A stretch of DNA of 64,000 nucleotides from Hygrocybe punicea (Eukaryota > Basidiomycota > Agaricomycetes > Agaricales > Hygrophoraceae). The number at the start of each line of letters is the position of its first letter. Within the stretch, counting starts at the first letter, position 1. The DNA lies in contig OY744471.1 of assembly GCA_963556145.1 (NCBI GenBank), positions 489,590 through 553,589 on the forward strand. The letters are read 5' to 3'. The notes under the pieces are model-generated. The model did not search any database, was not told the origin of the DNA, and worked only from the letters and a program-made list of their open reading frames with translations. Shown piece by piece: positions 21,478-32,388 of this stretch. The position numbers and the translations under genes are program-made.

Positions 21478-23418
21478 ATGCCAGGCCCCAGCAACAAAAA
21501 AGCTGCTACAAAGAAAGCAAAAGCCGCACACCATGTCAAGCCAACTCGAGCTACCACACTTAGCGAATCGACTACGATAGACAAATACACGGTCGAATAT
21601 GAAGATAACATCCGCAAAGCTGCCGTCAACGAGTTCGACGCTTCATTCGACAAGGCCAATGCCTTAAAAGAATTTTTCGAGATCGCATTTGCTCTTGGAC
21701 AATTGACAACAGCCGAACAAGCATCCAAAAGAGCCGTGAAAGCAGATGAAGACCAACGAAGAGCCTACGACGATGGCCGATTGGTAGGATACGAAGCAGG
21801 GTATGAGGATGGCAAGGACTTTGGCCAATACGACGGCTATACCGAAGGGTACAACGATGGCTGTTCGGATGCAGCCTGCCAATCGCCTGACACCGCGCAA
21901 ACCAGCACACCGCTAGTGAAAATATCAGCAACAACACAAACGGAACCGCCAACCCAACATAATCGGCCCATCTACGCATCCACGTCGACCCAAACGGCAC
22001 TCGCCTACACTGCTACAAGCATACAGACAACGCTGTCCATCGGCTCAGCCGCAACCAGAACCCCAGCTCACCCGCTCACTCCGAAAACGACACACCACAC
22101 GTCGACCCAGACAGAACCGTCCATCCACGCGTCTGCGTCAACGACGCCGCAAGTCTACATATCACCGGCCCCCACCTGTGCCCCCACACCGAAAACTACG
22201 CGCCACGCGTCAAAGTCAGCCCAAACGACCCCACACACCTTCGTGTTCGCGTCAGTACAAACGGACGAGCCGCAAGCGCATCCACCGGCACCCAGTGCAC
22301 ATAAGAACGCCCACACGGCCCCACGCGCACGCGGAAACGCGTCTCAACAAGCTTCAGCTCACTCACCCTCGCCAAAAACGACCCCCGCTGCACCAGAACG
22401 TGCCACGTCACCAGGCCCACCGCGTATCGCAGTGCCAGCCCACGCACACGCGTCGAGAACGGCCCCGCGCGTCCCAACACCCCCCGTGTCGCCCAGCCTT
22501 GACCATGAGACCCGCCGTGCCCCAACAGCTGCCCCAACGGCCCCACCTCTCAAAGAACCACCATCCCCGCCGAAAAACGCGTCCATACGCGTGTCAGGCC
22601 GCGATTCCAACACGCCGGCATCAACGCCCCACCAGTTCACGCCCACAAGGACCCAAAACCCCGTGCCCGCACAACAAAACGCGTCCGAACGCGTCCCAAC
22701 AGCCGCCCCAGCCCCAAATGAGTACCCACACGCGTCCACGCCAGCCCAAAGTCACGACGTCGCCATCCAAACGCCGCAAGTGCGAACGCCGAGGCGCAAC
22801 GACGTCGAGACGCGAGCCAACGTATACGAGGGATCCGAGGAGACGAAAAACACGAATACAGGCGACGTACCAAGGGAGACGGAGGCGAACGAGCAAAACG
22901 AGACGAGGACGACCGCGGAGACGCGTCAGAACGAGGAGAAAACGCTGCAAGAGCCCGAGAACGGCTCAAAATGTATGTTCACGCCCACCCACCCATGCGC
23001 TGACATCCCCTTAAGGACGGCCCACGCCCGAAGCCCCATATTTACACCCACACGATTTGATTGGGCCGAAGACGCCGCGACAATCCCACTCCGCCCTATT
23101 TTTGCAACCACATACCTGCCCCGTGACCTTTCAGCGCTCCGTTCCAACTCGCGAAGACCATTCGCCACCTTACAGCGCCGTATTCGACGACCACGACCAC
23201 AGACCCACCCTCGACGTGTTTTCATTGCCCCCACAGGCCCCATCATGACACGAAGTCACCCAGCCGGCATTGTGCCCGGACGGCCAATCATCACCAAGCC
23301 TCTTGCCACAGCCAATCTTACACCACCCACGTTCAGACACCTCGACTGGGATCGCGATCCCCGACTTTGTGACTTGAGTAGGGCACTTCAGGCCCTAGGT
23401 TGGAAGAAGCCAAGATAG
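21478..23418 (+). CDS. Hypothetical protein of the non-autonomous LTR element
   Basis: The ATG at 21478 (GACATGCC) gives 646 codons ending TAG. The N-terminal 150 residues look helical, followed by a Tyr/Gly-rich stretch with repeated GY..GY..G spacing (LVGYEAGYEDGKDFGQYDGY). The long middle part is low-complexity, rich in Pro, Thr, Ala and His, with recurring TQTEP/TSTQT and NASERVP motifs. A basic C-terminus ends RALQALGWKKPR. There is no zinc knuckle, protease or polymerase signature. It could be a divergent Gag-like protein or captured host sequence. Codon composition is GC-rich in the middle part. A broken relative of the middle and C-terminal parts lies in the hAT element at 17328-18463. 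Confidence 0.7.
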   Translation: MPGPSNKKAATKKAKAAHHVKPTRATTLSESTTIDKYTVEYEDNIRKAAVNEFDASFDKANALKEFFEIAFALGQLTTAEQASKRAVKADEDQRRAYDDGRLVGYEAGYEDGKDFGQYDGYTEGYNDGCSDAACQSPDTAQTSTPLVKISATTQTEPPTQHNRPIYASTSTQTALAYTATSIQTTLSIGSAATRTPAHPLTPKTTHHTSTQTEPSIHASASTTPQVYISPAPTCAPTPKTTRHASKSAQTTPHTFVFASVQTDEPQAHPPAPSAHKNAHTAPRARGNASQQASAHSPSPKTTPAAPERATSPGPPRIAVPAHAHASRTAPRVPTPPVSPSLDHETRRAPTAAPTAPPLKEPPSPPKNASIRVSGRDSNTPASTPHQFTPTRTQNPVPAQQNASERVPTAAPAPNEYPHASTPAQSHDVAIQTPQVRTPRRNDVETRANVYEGSEETKNTNTGDVPRETEANEQNETRTTAETRQNEEKTLQEPENGSKCMFTPTHPCADIPLRTAHARSPIFTPTRFDWAEDAATIPLRPIFATTYLPRDLSALRSNSRRPFATLQRRIRRPRPQTHPRRVFIAPTGPIMTRSHPAGIVPGRPIITKPLATANLTPPTFRHLDWDRDPRLCDLSRALQALGWKKPR

Positions 23419-23574
23419 GCATTTTTGTTTATTTAATATTCTTTCTTCTTTTCCCATTGCTTCCCCTATCTGACTCTTTTCCATTTCTTTTCCATTTTCT
23501 TTATTCCTTTCCATCTCTCTTCATGTCTTTCTGTCTCCCTCTTTTCTCTTTCGCTGGCAGCGGGGACGCTGCCA

Positions 23575-23591
23575 TTTTGGAGGAGGGGACA
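23575..23591 (+). promoter_or_regulatory. Polypurine tract
   Basis: TTGGAGGAGGGGACA directly precedes the 3' LTR. A matching GGAGGAGGGGCA lies in the minus-oriented element at 54449-56444. Confidence 0.75.
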
Positions 23592-23746
23592 TGTGGTAGG
23601 GAGATCTGGTAGATCACGTGACCTTCCCACGGTTGGATTCAGTAGATAGCTCTGTTTGGTAGTCAGTAGGATTAGGATTGATCTTAGTGACTCGAGCTTA
23701 GCAATTGAGCTAGAGGACTCCCTGCTAGCCCATCGGCACCTCTCCA
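23592..23746 (+). repeat. 3' LTR
   Basis: 155-bp direct repeat of the 5' LTR with about two substitutions (for example CTCGAGC against CTCAAGC). Confidence 0.92.
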
Positions 23747-24517
23747 ACGTGATGTGACCCAATGTGACCAACGTGACCCGACGTATGCCGCTTCGTCACA
23801 GCCGCTTTTGGACCAAATCCAGCAGCCTCAGAAGCCCCAGAGTTCTAATTATAGGAGATGGATCTCATCGGACTCAATCCCCGACTTCGGATTTACCTTA
23901 TTTGTGCATCCCCTCGTCCTTTCGGAGATATGTAGGACTTTTTAGATCTTTTCCTTGCATATTCGTTTTCCCCTCCATTTTCCTGTCTTCATCGCATTGC
24001 AACCCCCCTTTTCACATCTCCATTCCATCTTTTCTTTGTAGTTTCTATCAGCCGAAGTAGACATGTCTGAAAGTAGCTACACACACATGTACTATAAAAA
24101 TGGTCCCCGACGACCATACAAAAAAAAGATACCATTAGTCCCCGTTTCCCTCATAGTCAGAATCATTTTAATCACTTCAAATGCTCATCCTCGTAGACCC
24201 TTAGATTATTATAGTTCATTTCATCATCTTCATCATTGTTCTCGTTTTTTGTTCATCGTTTCCGACCCGACCCGACCCGCTGTACCCAACATCGTCGGCA
24301 TCATCAGGTTCGTCGTTATTTATCCGTTTTCAGTCCGTTCATCGCCGGGTTTGTTATTATTAGTCCAGTTTTATGCGGCAGCTTTACTTTTACTTACATT
24401 CCCTTCCTTTACTATTATCCCCGACACTGATTATCCACAGTCACTTCTACACTGACACCCCTTGGTTAGGATCATTTATCTTTATTGTTCCGAAGCCACC
24501 AAGAACCTGCATCTACA
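23747..24517 (+). mobile_element. Older LTR, right part
   Basis: Continues the LTR begun at 20943. ATCTCATCGGACT, TTTTCCTGTCTTCATCGC and a TATAAAAATGG box match the solo LTR at 9981-10763; it ends ATCTACA. Confidence 0.6.
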
Positions 24518-24849
24518 ACGCAAGCATTCAAGGCTTTTCAGAATGGTGGTTGTTGGTGGCTGAGAATAAAGTTCACTGACTAAAATGGAAATTTGCTGAA
24601 TTGGCATATGAGTAAAATGTTTGCTTGGAGCGAAAAATACATACCTGGGGACATCGGTTTGGTGGTTCTGAACCACTCATGAACCGTTTCGACAACCTGG
24701 GGGTTGCCTGAACTCCAAACTGGACCTGGGGTTCAGTTCAGCCCAAGGTGCTGGACTGAACTGAACTTCTGGTTTGGTTTGGAGTTCAAACTGGGTTCAG
24801 ATCAGTTCTGAACTGAACTTTGGCAGCACTAATGTAGATGTGCCATTGA
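24518..24849. other. Repeat-like stretch with GTTCAGTTCAG motifs
   Basis: Multiple GAACTGAAC/GTTCAGTTC words lie at 24730-24830, ending TTTGGCAGCACTA, which resembles a hAT-type terminus (TAGTG.TGCCA reversed). The other end was not found. Confidence 0.4.
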
Positions 24850-26257
24850 CATTAATAAATGACTTGTGGGATCCTTCTGGTGACCATTATTAGAAGGGCA
24901 CCTGAGATTTTGCAACATAAATTCAGAGACAGCTCCAAGTTCTGGGCATCTGATGCATCCATGTGGTCATAGCTTCACTCAGTGATGAATTGGTCTTGAA
25001 GGAAAGGTACTTGGGCTGCTCAAAGCTGCCTGAAAATTGGGAGGATCAATGCAATAAGTCAGTGTAATGAAAGGCTTACCTGATCAAGGAATATGATATT
25101 CCTGCTGAACTGTATGCAAACTCTGATCAAACACAGAGGCTATATGCACCTGGAGATAAGCTAACATATGCCAAAACTGGAGCTAAACAGGTATCAGTAG
25201 TCAGTGGAGGAGAGAAGCATGCCTTCACCATCATGGTTATGATTACAAGTGCTGGATTGTTATTGCCATTCCAAGCTATCTATCAAGGTAAAACAGATCA
25301 TTCATGTCCAGCAGGAGGTTCATCCAAATATGTGGAAGCTATTGCTGCTGGTTTTCATTTTGAGTACTCTGGCACAAAGACTTATTGTGTGAACCAACGT
25401 ACCATGTGACTGTTTGTAGACCATACTTGCTGCCATACTTGGATGGGATAAAGGAAAAACTATGCTGGCCTGTGGAACAGTGATCCCTTTGGCAGATTGA
25501 TGTCCATCACTCCAAAGAGTTTCTGGACTGGATGCATGAGAATCACTGAACAGTACTCATTAATTTTGTCCCTTGTGCATGCACAGGTGTTGCACAACCT
25601 GTGACATTGGCATCCAACACCCGTTCAAACACATCACAAATCAAGCTTACCTTGAGGATATAGTTCAGACGACACTCACACAGATTGACAAGTGTGCAAA
25701 GACAATCAATGTCAACAAATGCCTGCCAACACTTCGAAATGCTAGTGTTAGATGGCTTCGGAAAGCCTATGAGACCTTGAACAAGAAAGATATTGTACAA
25801 AATGTCCGCCAAGCAAAGTTGGGGCAAAAGAACAACTTACCTGATCTCTTTTGACAAGCATTTGAACTATGCACCATTTGCAACTGGGATCTATCCAAGT
25901 TTGAGATCTTTCAAGATGCAAGAGCAATTAAGAAACTCACGAGAACAAGACACACCATTTTGGAAGGAGTTAACAATGATTAATACATGTGATATGAGGC
26001 CGAAGACTGACAAGGAGGTTGTTAAGGATATGATGCTTGATCCTGACGCTGAGGAAGAGGATCTAGATGACACCAACATTGTTACTTTTTCAAACCCCAA
26101 TTCCACCAAGCCAAACTCTGACCAATATGACCCTGTACATGCACTCAACCAAACAGCACAACACAATCATCAGATCAACCATTCATTTCCACCACCACAG
26201 ACGAGTTGCTGGCCACCACATTGGCACCCTGAAACAGACAATGCAAGCAACATATGA
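24850..26257 (+). pseudogene. Pogo/Tc1-like DDE transposase remnant
   Basis: Reading across frames and stops gives a fungal DDE superfamily transposase: IPAELYANSDQTQRLYAPGD (first Asp region), VVSGGEKHAFTIMVMITSAG, LPFQAIYQGKT, FHFEYSGTKTYCVNQRTM, IDVHHSKEFLDWM (second Asp region), CTGV.QP..IGIQHPFKH, then a helical tail ending at about 26257. Several frameshifts and stops are present (for example after NQRTM and in the WQIDVHH part). The last open segment is 25573-25854. Long dead. Confidence 0.72.
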
Positions 26258-26840
26258 GACACCATTTATGCATACAGGATGGTGTTCATTATGGATCATA
26301 GCCATGCCTCCACCACCAGTTGATAAGTGACATATGATAAAGAAACCTGCCCTAAAGACATTCTGTATATAAACAAGATATTTATAGTTTAGTTCATTAA
26401 GTTTAGTCTAGCTACTCTTCTCCAGATCACAACCTTGACCCATCCAGACATTCCCCTTCATCTCCTACATTGTTTGTACCTTACTTTAGTCTCATCTTTC
26501 TCATTTGGTTCTTTGTTGCCAGAGCCTGCAATAAGATAGCAATCCATAACATAAGACTAAACTTTTTTCTACTCCCTTGACATTGAACCATGACAACCTG
26601 AACTATCATTGACACCAGACCCCTGACTCTGAGAATGACTATGACTATGACTCCACCCACAAATTGCCAGAATCATCTGATGATGACTTTGGTCACTATG
26701 TTGTGACCTAGTGTTGCCATGACTATAGTTGGTCACTTTTCTTTTCTCTGCTCTACTGCCTTCAATAAAATACATAAATATATATATATAATTCAAGGGG
26801 TAGCCTGTACATAGGTCCTGAGTTGGTATACTTAAACCCT
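26258..26840. other. No gene; possible hAT-type terminus at 26711
   Basis: TAGTGTTGCCATGACTATAG at about 26711 resembles the terminus of the MITE at 27674, but I could not find a partner end. Confidence 0.35.
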
Positions 26841-26927
26841 TCTGTAATATGTAACCCATCATTGAATAAGTGACCAACTAAAAACCATAGTTGGTCACTT
26901 ATTCAATGATGGGTTACATATTACAGA
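26841..26927. repeat. Perfect 39-bp-arm hairpin with 9-bp loop
   Basis: TCTGTAATATGTAACCCATC... at 26841-26879 is exactly inverted at 26889-26927 around AAAAACCAT. Outside it, GAGTTGGTAT and ATACCAACTC extend the pairing after a short insertion on the left arm. It is either a very recent foldback element or a hairpin RNA locus. Confidence 0.9.
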
Positions 26928-27665
26928 TACCAACTCACAGCAGATTCAGCAAGATATTACCATCTCACTTGGGATGCCTGAAAATGAGATTGCCCAACTC
27001 ACTTGGGGATAGCTGAATCAGGCTGAGATATATCTTGGGACAACTGAGATGGTCCAGGCTGATGTTCCCAGGATACACGGCCAATTATTCATAGTACTAG
27101 ACTAGGGCTATAGATGTTTTGGTCAAACATGGGTGATGTGGCACAAATTCAATCCCAGATGAATGCTGAGCTGGGGATATGACAAATCGGCAGATCATCC
27201 CTCAGTTCACAGGCACAGCTCAGGCCTGAATCTCAATCAGTAATTAGCCCTTTGCTCGGTTCATTCTGGGCCTTCCCTAATGACAGTTGAGTGATACAAA
27301 CCAGGGCTGATTGGTTCTCGACTCAGCACTGGATCAGGCCTAAGGATTTGGCCTTGGCATTCACTGTATTGTGAAATCAGACTTTCTGAGCCCGTGCTGC
27401 CTTAACTGAGTCTTCCTAGCTCTTATAAGCAGATATAAACATCTGTTTATCATATAGTTCTCTAAGGCTCTCTAAAAGCCTATGTCATAAATCTAATATG
27501 AAGCATGTACTGTTGTTATTTGGCAAAATTCTCCAAGTCTTTCCTTTGGCATTGTTTGTTACTTATTGGAGTGGCAAAATTCCATATCTTTACTTTGGTC
27601 TTGTTTGTCTACAGTTCAACTCCCTCCAGCATCTCGACATCAGTTTTCTTCAATACCGCCTCATC
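26928..27665. other. No gene
   Basis: Contains diverged repeats of TGAGATGGTCCAGGCTGATGTT (also near 28555). Short ORFs only. Confidence 0.4.
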
Positions 27666-27673
27666 ATCCCCGC

Positions 27674-28044
27674 TAGTGTTGCCATGGCTATAGCCAATGT
27701 TTTTGGAAAAATTGCCTTCTTAGGCTGGTAAAATTAGGCAAAATTATGAAAATATTTGAGGAGATGGGCGAAGCCAAAAGCTGAGGGGTCACTTAAGGGT
27801 GCTAAGGATTTGGGGCTCAATTCTCAGGGTTCTTCAGGGATAGCTGTTGGATGGTAGCTGGCTAGGCTCAACAGCTATGGTTGAATAACTCTGAACATTG
27901 GGCACCAAATTCTTAGCACCCTTAAGTGACCCCCCAGCTTTTGGCTTTGCCCATCTCCTCAAATATTTTCATAATTTTGCCTAATTTTACTAGCCTAAAA
28001 AGGCATTTTTTCAAAAAACATCGGCTATAGCCGTGGCAACACTA
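27674..28044. mobile_element. hAT-type MITE, 371 bp with about 130-bp terminal inverted repeats
   Basis: The element begins TAGTGTTGCCATGGCTATAG and ends CGGCTATAGCCGTGGCAACACTA. The inverted arms run for about 130 bp (to CACTTAAGGGTGCTAAG) with few mismatches, around a core of about 100 bp. ATCCCCGC flanks both sides (27666-27673 and 28045-28052), a perfect 8-bp target duplication. Confidence 0.95.
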
Positions 28045-28065
28045 ATCCCCGCCTCTCCTCTCAGC

Positions 28066-28225
28066 ACAACAACAACAATGGTGACAACAACAACAATGGT
28101 GCCAACAACAACAACAGCGCCAACAACAACAATGGCAGTGATAACCACAACCACAGACAAGATGGCCATCACAACAACAGCGACGCAGACGACCAGCACG
28201 GCAACGGTAATAGCAGTGGCAAGAT
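28066..28225. repeat. (CAA)n / ACAACAACAATGG simple repeat
   Basis: Imperfect CAA/CAACAATGGTG repeats. ORFs across it are Thr- or Val-rich artefacts. Confidence 0.85.
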
Positions 28226-28681
28226 AGCAGCGGTGGTAGCTGTAAGTAGTGGTGGCAGCAGCAGCATGATGGTGGTAGCAAAATGTACTGTATAAATAGC
28301 CCCAGAATAATAAATAATATGTACCCCATTTATCCGTAATATGGAAAATATATATATATAAATGTAATATAAATTGAAACTAAAGGGCAAGTGAGCCAGT
28401 CAACCAGTACTGAACCAGAGGCGGAGGCTCAGTACTGATTTATCATAATGTCCATAGTATTAGATCAGTACTCCCATGTGACTAAGTCATGGAACTGAAC
28501 TAAATCCCAGTTTCAGCACTGAGCTTGTTTAGGCATGTATATCCTGGCCCAAATGAGATGGTCCAGGCTGATGTTCTCAGGATATATCCTGGCTCAGCGG
28601 TACAATTCAGGCTAATAATACATTTAATAGTAGACATCATAGTTCAGGGATAATGCAAAAAATGTTCTTATACTGCCACTA
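28226..28681. other. No gene
   Basis: Contains a (TA)n run near 28351 and a second copy of the GGTCCAGGCTGATGTT word. Nothing coding. Confidence 0.4.
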
Positions 28682-29320
28682 CTACTCATTTCCCACAATT
28701 GGTTGAAATAAACTATGTGTGCTTGACTCCAATCTTGCCCATGTCTGAGCTTGTTTGCAGGCATAACTTGTCAAACCCTGATTGTGGAGCGAATTATCTC
28801 CATCTATCTCTTGTTCAATCACCCAACTTTCCCAACTTTGCTTGTAAAATTTGAAATAATTTGGTGTCCACTTCATCTCATGTTGAAGCCGAATAACCTC
28901 TTCATCCTACTGATTAAATCTTGCACTGGCTCATAACCAATTGACTCTGTAAACTGTATACAATCTTCAATTGTTAGCTGAGTTAGGAAATACAATTTAT
29001 GCTCACAGTCTTTCATGTGTATGCTTAATTCATCTCCATCCACCTGATCTCCAATTCTCCAGAACCATGGCAACTTGTATGATTTTTGTCCAAATCTGTT
29101 TGCCTCCATAATATCAGCAGGCATCTGAAGGTCACTTTTAGTAATAGCATGATAATTTGAATCATTGTATCCCAGTCTCCATTGTGCTTCTCTAGCATGG
29201 TTGTAGCTAGCAATGATTCTTGTGATTTTTTCATCCAGTGTATGAATCTGACTCCAAAATCATGTGGATTGTTTAGTGCTTTTGGAATTATCAAAATCAC
29301 TAAGTAAAGTTTGTTATAGT
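28682..29320 (-). pseudogene. KDZ transposase remnant, C-terminal part
   Basis: Minus-strand fragments match the C-terminal region of the KDZ gene at 13342-18910: DLQMPADIMEANRFGQKSYKL with PWFWRIGDQ corresponds to DLKMSGDMLEENRVGQRSHKL with PWIWRM. Downstream, WTPNYFKFYKQSWESW and YACKQAQTWARLES correspond to the TVQWLQHQKVQW and YAEKQIMMWTKMI region. Frames change between pieces and no catalytic core is present. A diverged second copy on the other strand. Confidence 0.65.
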
Positions 29321-30870
29321 TGAGTCAATGGACAGTCCTGTTGTTGATTGACATTGTCAAGGATTCAAATAAGCTAACATTGCCTGCCTCCCCATCTTCA
29401 TCTTCTCCCTCACTTCCAGAATTAGGTGGGACATCAGGAACCTTGATGACTTGGAGAGGCATTGGCTTGGGAGATGTCCCAGTTTTGGAGGTGTTTTGCC
29501 TTTGCAGGCTTGATTTTGCTTTTTTTCAATTGCCTGTGACATGTTTAGTTGCAGGAGCATGCTGAGTAGCTATTTGTTTGGAACCCATAAAAAAAGAATG
29601 TCAGTAGAAGGTAGAAAATAATGTTGTCATGTATGAAGCAGAGTGGATGAAGAAAAAACTGATGTCACATGAGAGCATCATTCTTGCTCACACCTTGCTG
29701 ACAACCCACAAAAAAACCATGGCCTCACTACAATATATTAGAATACCGCAGGATTGAAATAATACTGCAAGGTCTATTTTTTCCCTTGCAATAAACAAAT
29801 AGGTGCAAAATTCCGCTGCCTGGAAGGGTCACCATGAAATTTGGTCCAAATTCTATGAAAATGGTGGGGCTGCCTAGCCCTGGCTCAGAAGATTCCAAAA
29901 ATATTGTTATTTGGCTTCTATGTGCAGTATTGTGGGAGATATTTGTCTTGCAAGTTTGACACTAGGATTGCACCAAATTTGGTGTTTTTCAGTCTCCACC
30001 AGGATTACTGCAAACGGCAATAATAAACACAGAATGCCTACACTGGTGTTTGATTGGTCATCCCAAATCAGCCATGTGACCTGAGAGGCTGAGATGGGCC
30101 AGATCCTGCCATGCTGCCATACAAAAAAGGCAGCATCTGTCAGATATCCAGGGTTTGCCACACAGCGTCGATGTAAAAGTTCTTTGTATATTTGATATAG
30201 ATCTTTATAGAACACCAAATCAGGAATAGGCAACAAATGTGATTATTGCACAATTTCTGGTACTATACAGGCCAGCTACACTAAATCTCCTCCTGCTCTG
30301 GCGGCACTCAGCCCATCATCCTCTGTGTTAAAAGAAGTCAATCAGTGTAGGAGAGTAAAGGAAAATAGTAAAATGGGATGTACTTGCCATTCTTTATCCT
30401 GGTCGTGTAGAGGAATGGCAGAGAGACAATGTGGTTGAGAATAAGTTGAACATGGCCAAGGTTCAAAATTTGGGCTCAGAGTTGTGACAGAGTTTGAATA
30501 TATCACCTTGTTTTGCCAAGTCCTTCCATGACATCAAATATACATGGCATTGATGTTGACCCAACATTGAGCTGTCAGTGATAAGTCCAGCCCAGGATTT
30601 GGGGCTGGGCCATGCTTAAATTTGATCAAAATTATATAAGTAAAGAAGTCAATCTGTGGTGACCATGAATACAATGTCATTTTCATCACCTTCTATCCAC
30701 TGCCAAATTTAGATTGGGTTTGCAGCGGGATCAGAAATAAATGCCATCTATTTCTAGCGCTGCCTTTTTTATTAGGTCCCAGGGACGCTGTGAGCCAAAC
30801 GGCGGTGTAGCTCTCCAACTCACTATGGGCAGAAACAAACTACCACCAGACATACAAATCAACAGTCCTA
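29321..30870. other. 1.5 kb without a recognisable gene
   Basis: Only short ORFs in all frames. The end of the membrane-protein gene lies just downstream on the minus strand. Confidence 0.5.
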
Positions 30871-32388
30871 TTAAATATACCCTTCAGCATATGGCGGCGG
30901 TGGCGAAGTTGTATTACTCCTCGTTGGTACCTGGACATCTGCCAGTGGTGGGGTTGGATTGGCAGAAGAGTTCATAGCGGCTACGAACGCCAGCCGTTGG
31001 CTGGTCGTCAGACGAGCAGCATCAAAAGCCGGAGCTAACACCGCCCCCAGACTTTTGGGATCACTGGTGGTTGGCTGCTTGGGTAGGTCAGTTGGGGGGG
31101 CATTATTTTCGTGTGTAGGGGGTGGTGGAGACACAGTGGCAATTTGATCTGAGGGCGAGACGTTTCCGGTGGTGTCAGGAGGATGTGATGTTAGTATCCC
31201 TGGTGATATATAAGTGTTCGCAAAATGAGGCAAGAAACTGTAGAGTTGCACTGACCGGGAGTAGTAGGGGGAATATGATTGCGATGTTGTGTGTCTGGGA
31301 CAGCCGTTCGAGTATCGTTAGATGAGGATCCACTTCCGTGATGTACGGTGTCGATTGAATCTGAGTTTGAAGGACATTGTTGATCTGGAGAAGTATCGAA
31401 TGAGACACTGCTGGGCAGAATCCTGCATATATTGGAAACGCACCCAAACTGGGCAAAAGTGGAGTGGAAAGGTTCATTGTAGGTGCAGGCGGGCTCTCCA
31501 TAAAACCAGCGTAAGGCTTTATCTGGGATTCGATGGTAAGAGACCCTAGGGTTGCACCAGCGTGCGCATGTCTACGCTTCCACAAAAATATGAATGCGAT
31601 TGTGCAGGTGACCAGAACAAAAGCAATTCCACCAACGATACCACCGGTGACAGCAGCTTTGTTGGACTTGTGCGGGAGAGGTGAGGAGGGCACTGATGGG
31701 GAAGAGAACTCCCTGGTGGATGAAGTAAGGGATACTGAAGCTGTGATTGTCGACGTGACAGCTAAGTTTGGGCTATGGGAAATTCAGTATGTTTTGTATA
31801 TTGTAAAAGAACCAGTCGCACTTGAAAGTAATTGTGGGGAATGAGCTTTTTGGAAAGGCGGTAGCAGTTCTGACAGACGATGAGCTCGAGTTGACCAGTA
31901 GAGAGGACGACTTACAGTTGAAACACTGAGTACGGAGTGACTGCAGGTGGAGACTGTTGAGTGTAGGATTGAAAACCTGCTGTGTTATAGGAAGCATAGG
32001 CATATGTAGTTGTAACATTTCCCAAGCAATCAGACGACGATCCAGGTTTGACAGTGTAAAATTGACAATGAGTGCCATGGACGCATGAGAGGAAGCTATA
32101 ACCCGCGGGAATGTTGCAAATCCAATCAAAATAGCCAACGCCGAGAGGGAGGGAAAGAATGAGGAAGTCGGTTGTAAGGTCAACTTTGCCCAAGTACACG
32201 TCGACATCACGAGAAATGTTGTAGTAAATGAGAACGGGTTCGCACTGAGCGATTGAAAGTGGCATAACGACGATGCCAGACGAAGGATCGCCGATTTCAT
32301 AACCTTGCGTGGGTCGAGGAACATCCGTGGTTTGTCCCAGCGTAGTCAGGATGGCGGTCAACAACACGACTACTGTGGTTGCAAGCAT
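30871..32388 (-). CDS. Secreted-domain single-pass membrane protein, paralog 1
   Basis: The ATG at 32388 opens a hydrophobic signal peptide (LATTVVVLLTAILTTLGQ). An extracellular domain with IAQCEPVLIYYN, WICNIPAGYSF and VKPGSSSDCLGN ends near 31912. After an intron, a Ser/Thr-rich stalk leads to a transmembrane helix, GGIVGGIAFVLVTCTIAFIF (about 31600-31660), and a basic LWKRRHAH stop-transfer. The cytoplasmic tail spans further exons and ends SPPPPYAEGYI at 30871. PPPPY is a PPxY motif of the type bound by WW domains of ubiquitin ligases. The layout resembles uncharacterised Mid2-like agaricomycete surface proteins; the role is not known. Exon joins after the transmembrane exon (31175-31693) are only approximate. 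No stop codons force a pseudogene call. Confidence 0.7.

Larger units (their letters stand above)
21060..23746 (+). mobile_element. Non-autonomous LTR retrotransposon, 2687 bp, 155-bp LTRs
   Basis: Direct TG..CA repeats at 21060-21214 and 23592-23746 differ at about two positions. ACGT precedes the 5' LTR and follows the 3' LTR. A primer binding site and a polypurine tract sit in the expected places. The only coding region is one ORF without reverse transcriptase, integrase or protease motifs, so another element must supply the machinery. It is nested inside an older LTR. Confidence 0.9.

Noticed and set aside
22196..23246. Overlapping ORFs opposite and out of frame with the LTR-element ORF
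   Set aside because: Shadows in GC-rich sequence; the plus-strand 646-codon frame is the only one with an ATG near the start and element-wide extent.
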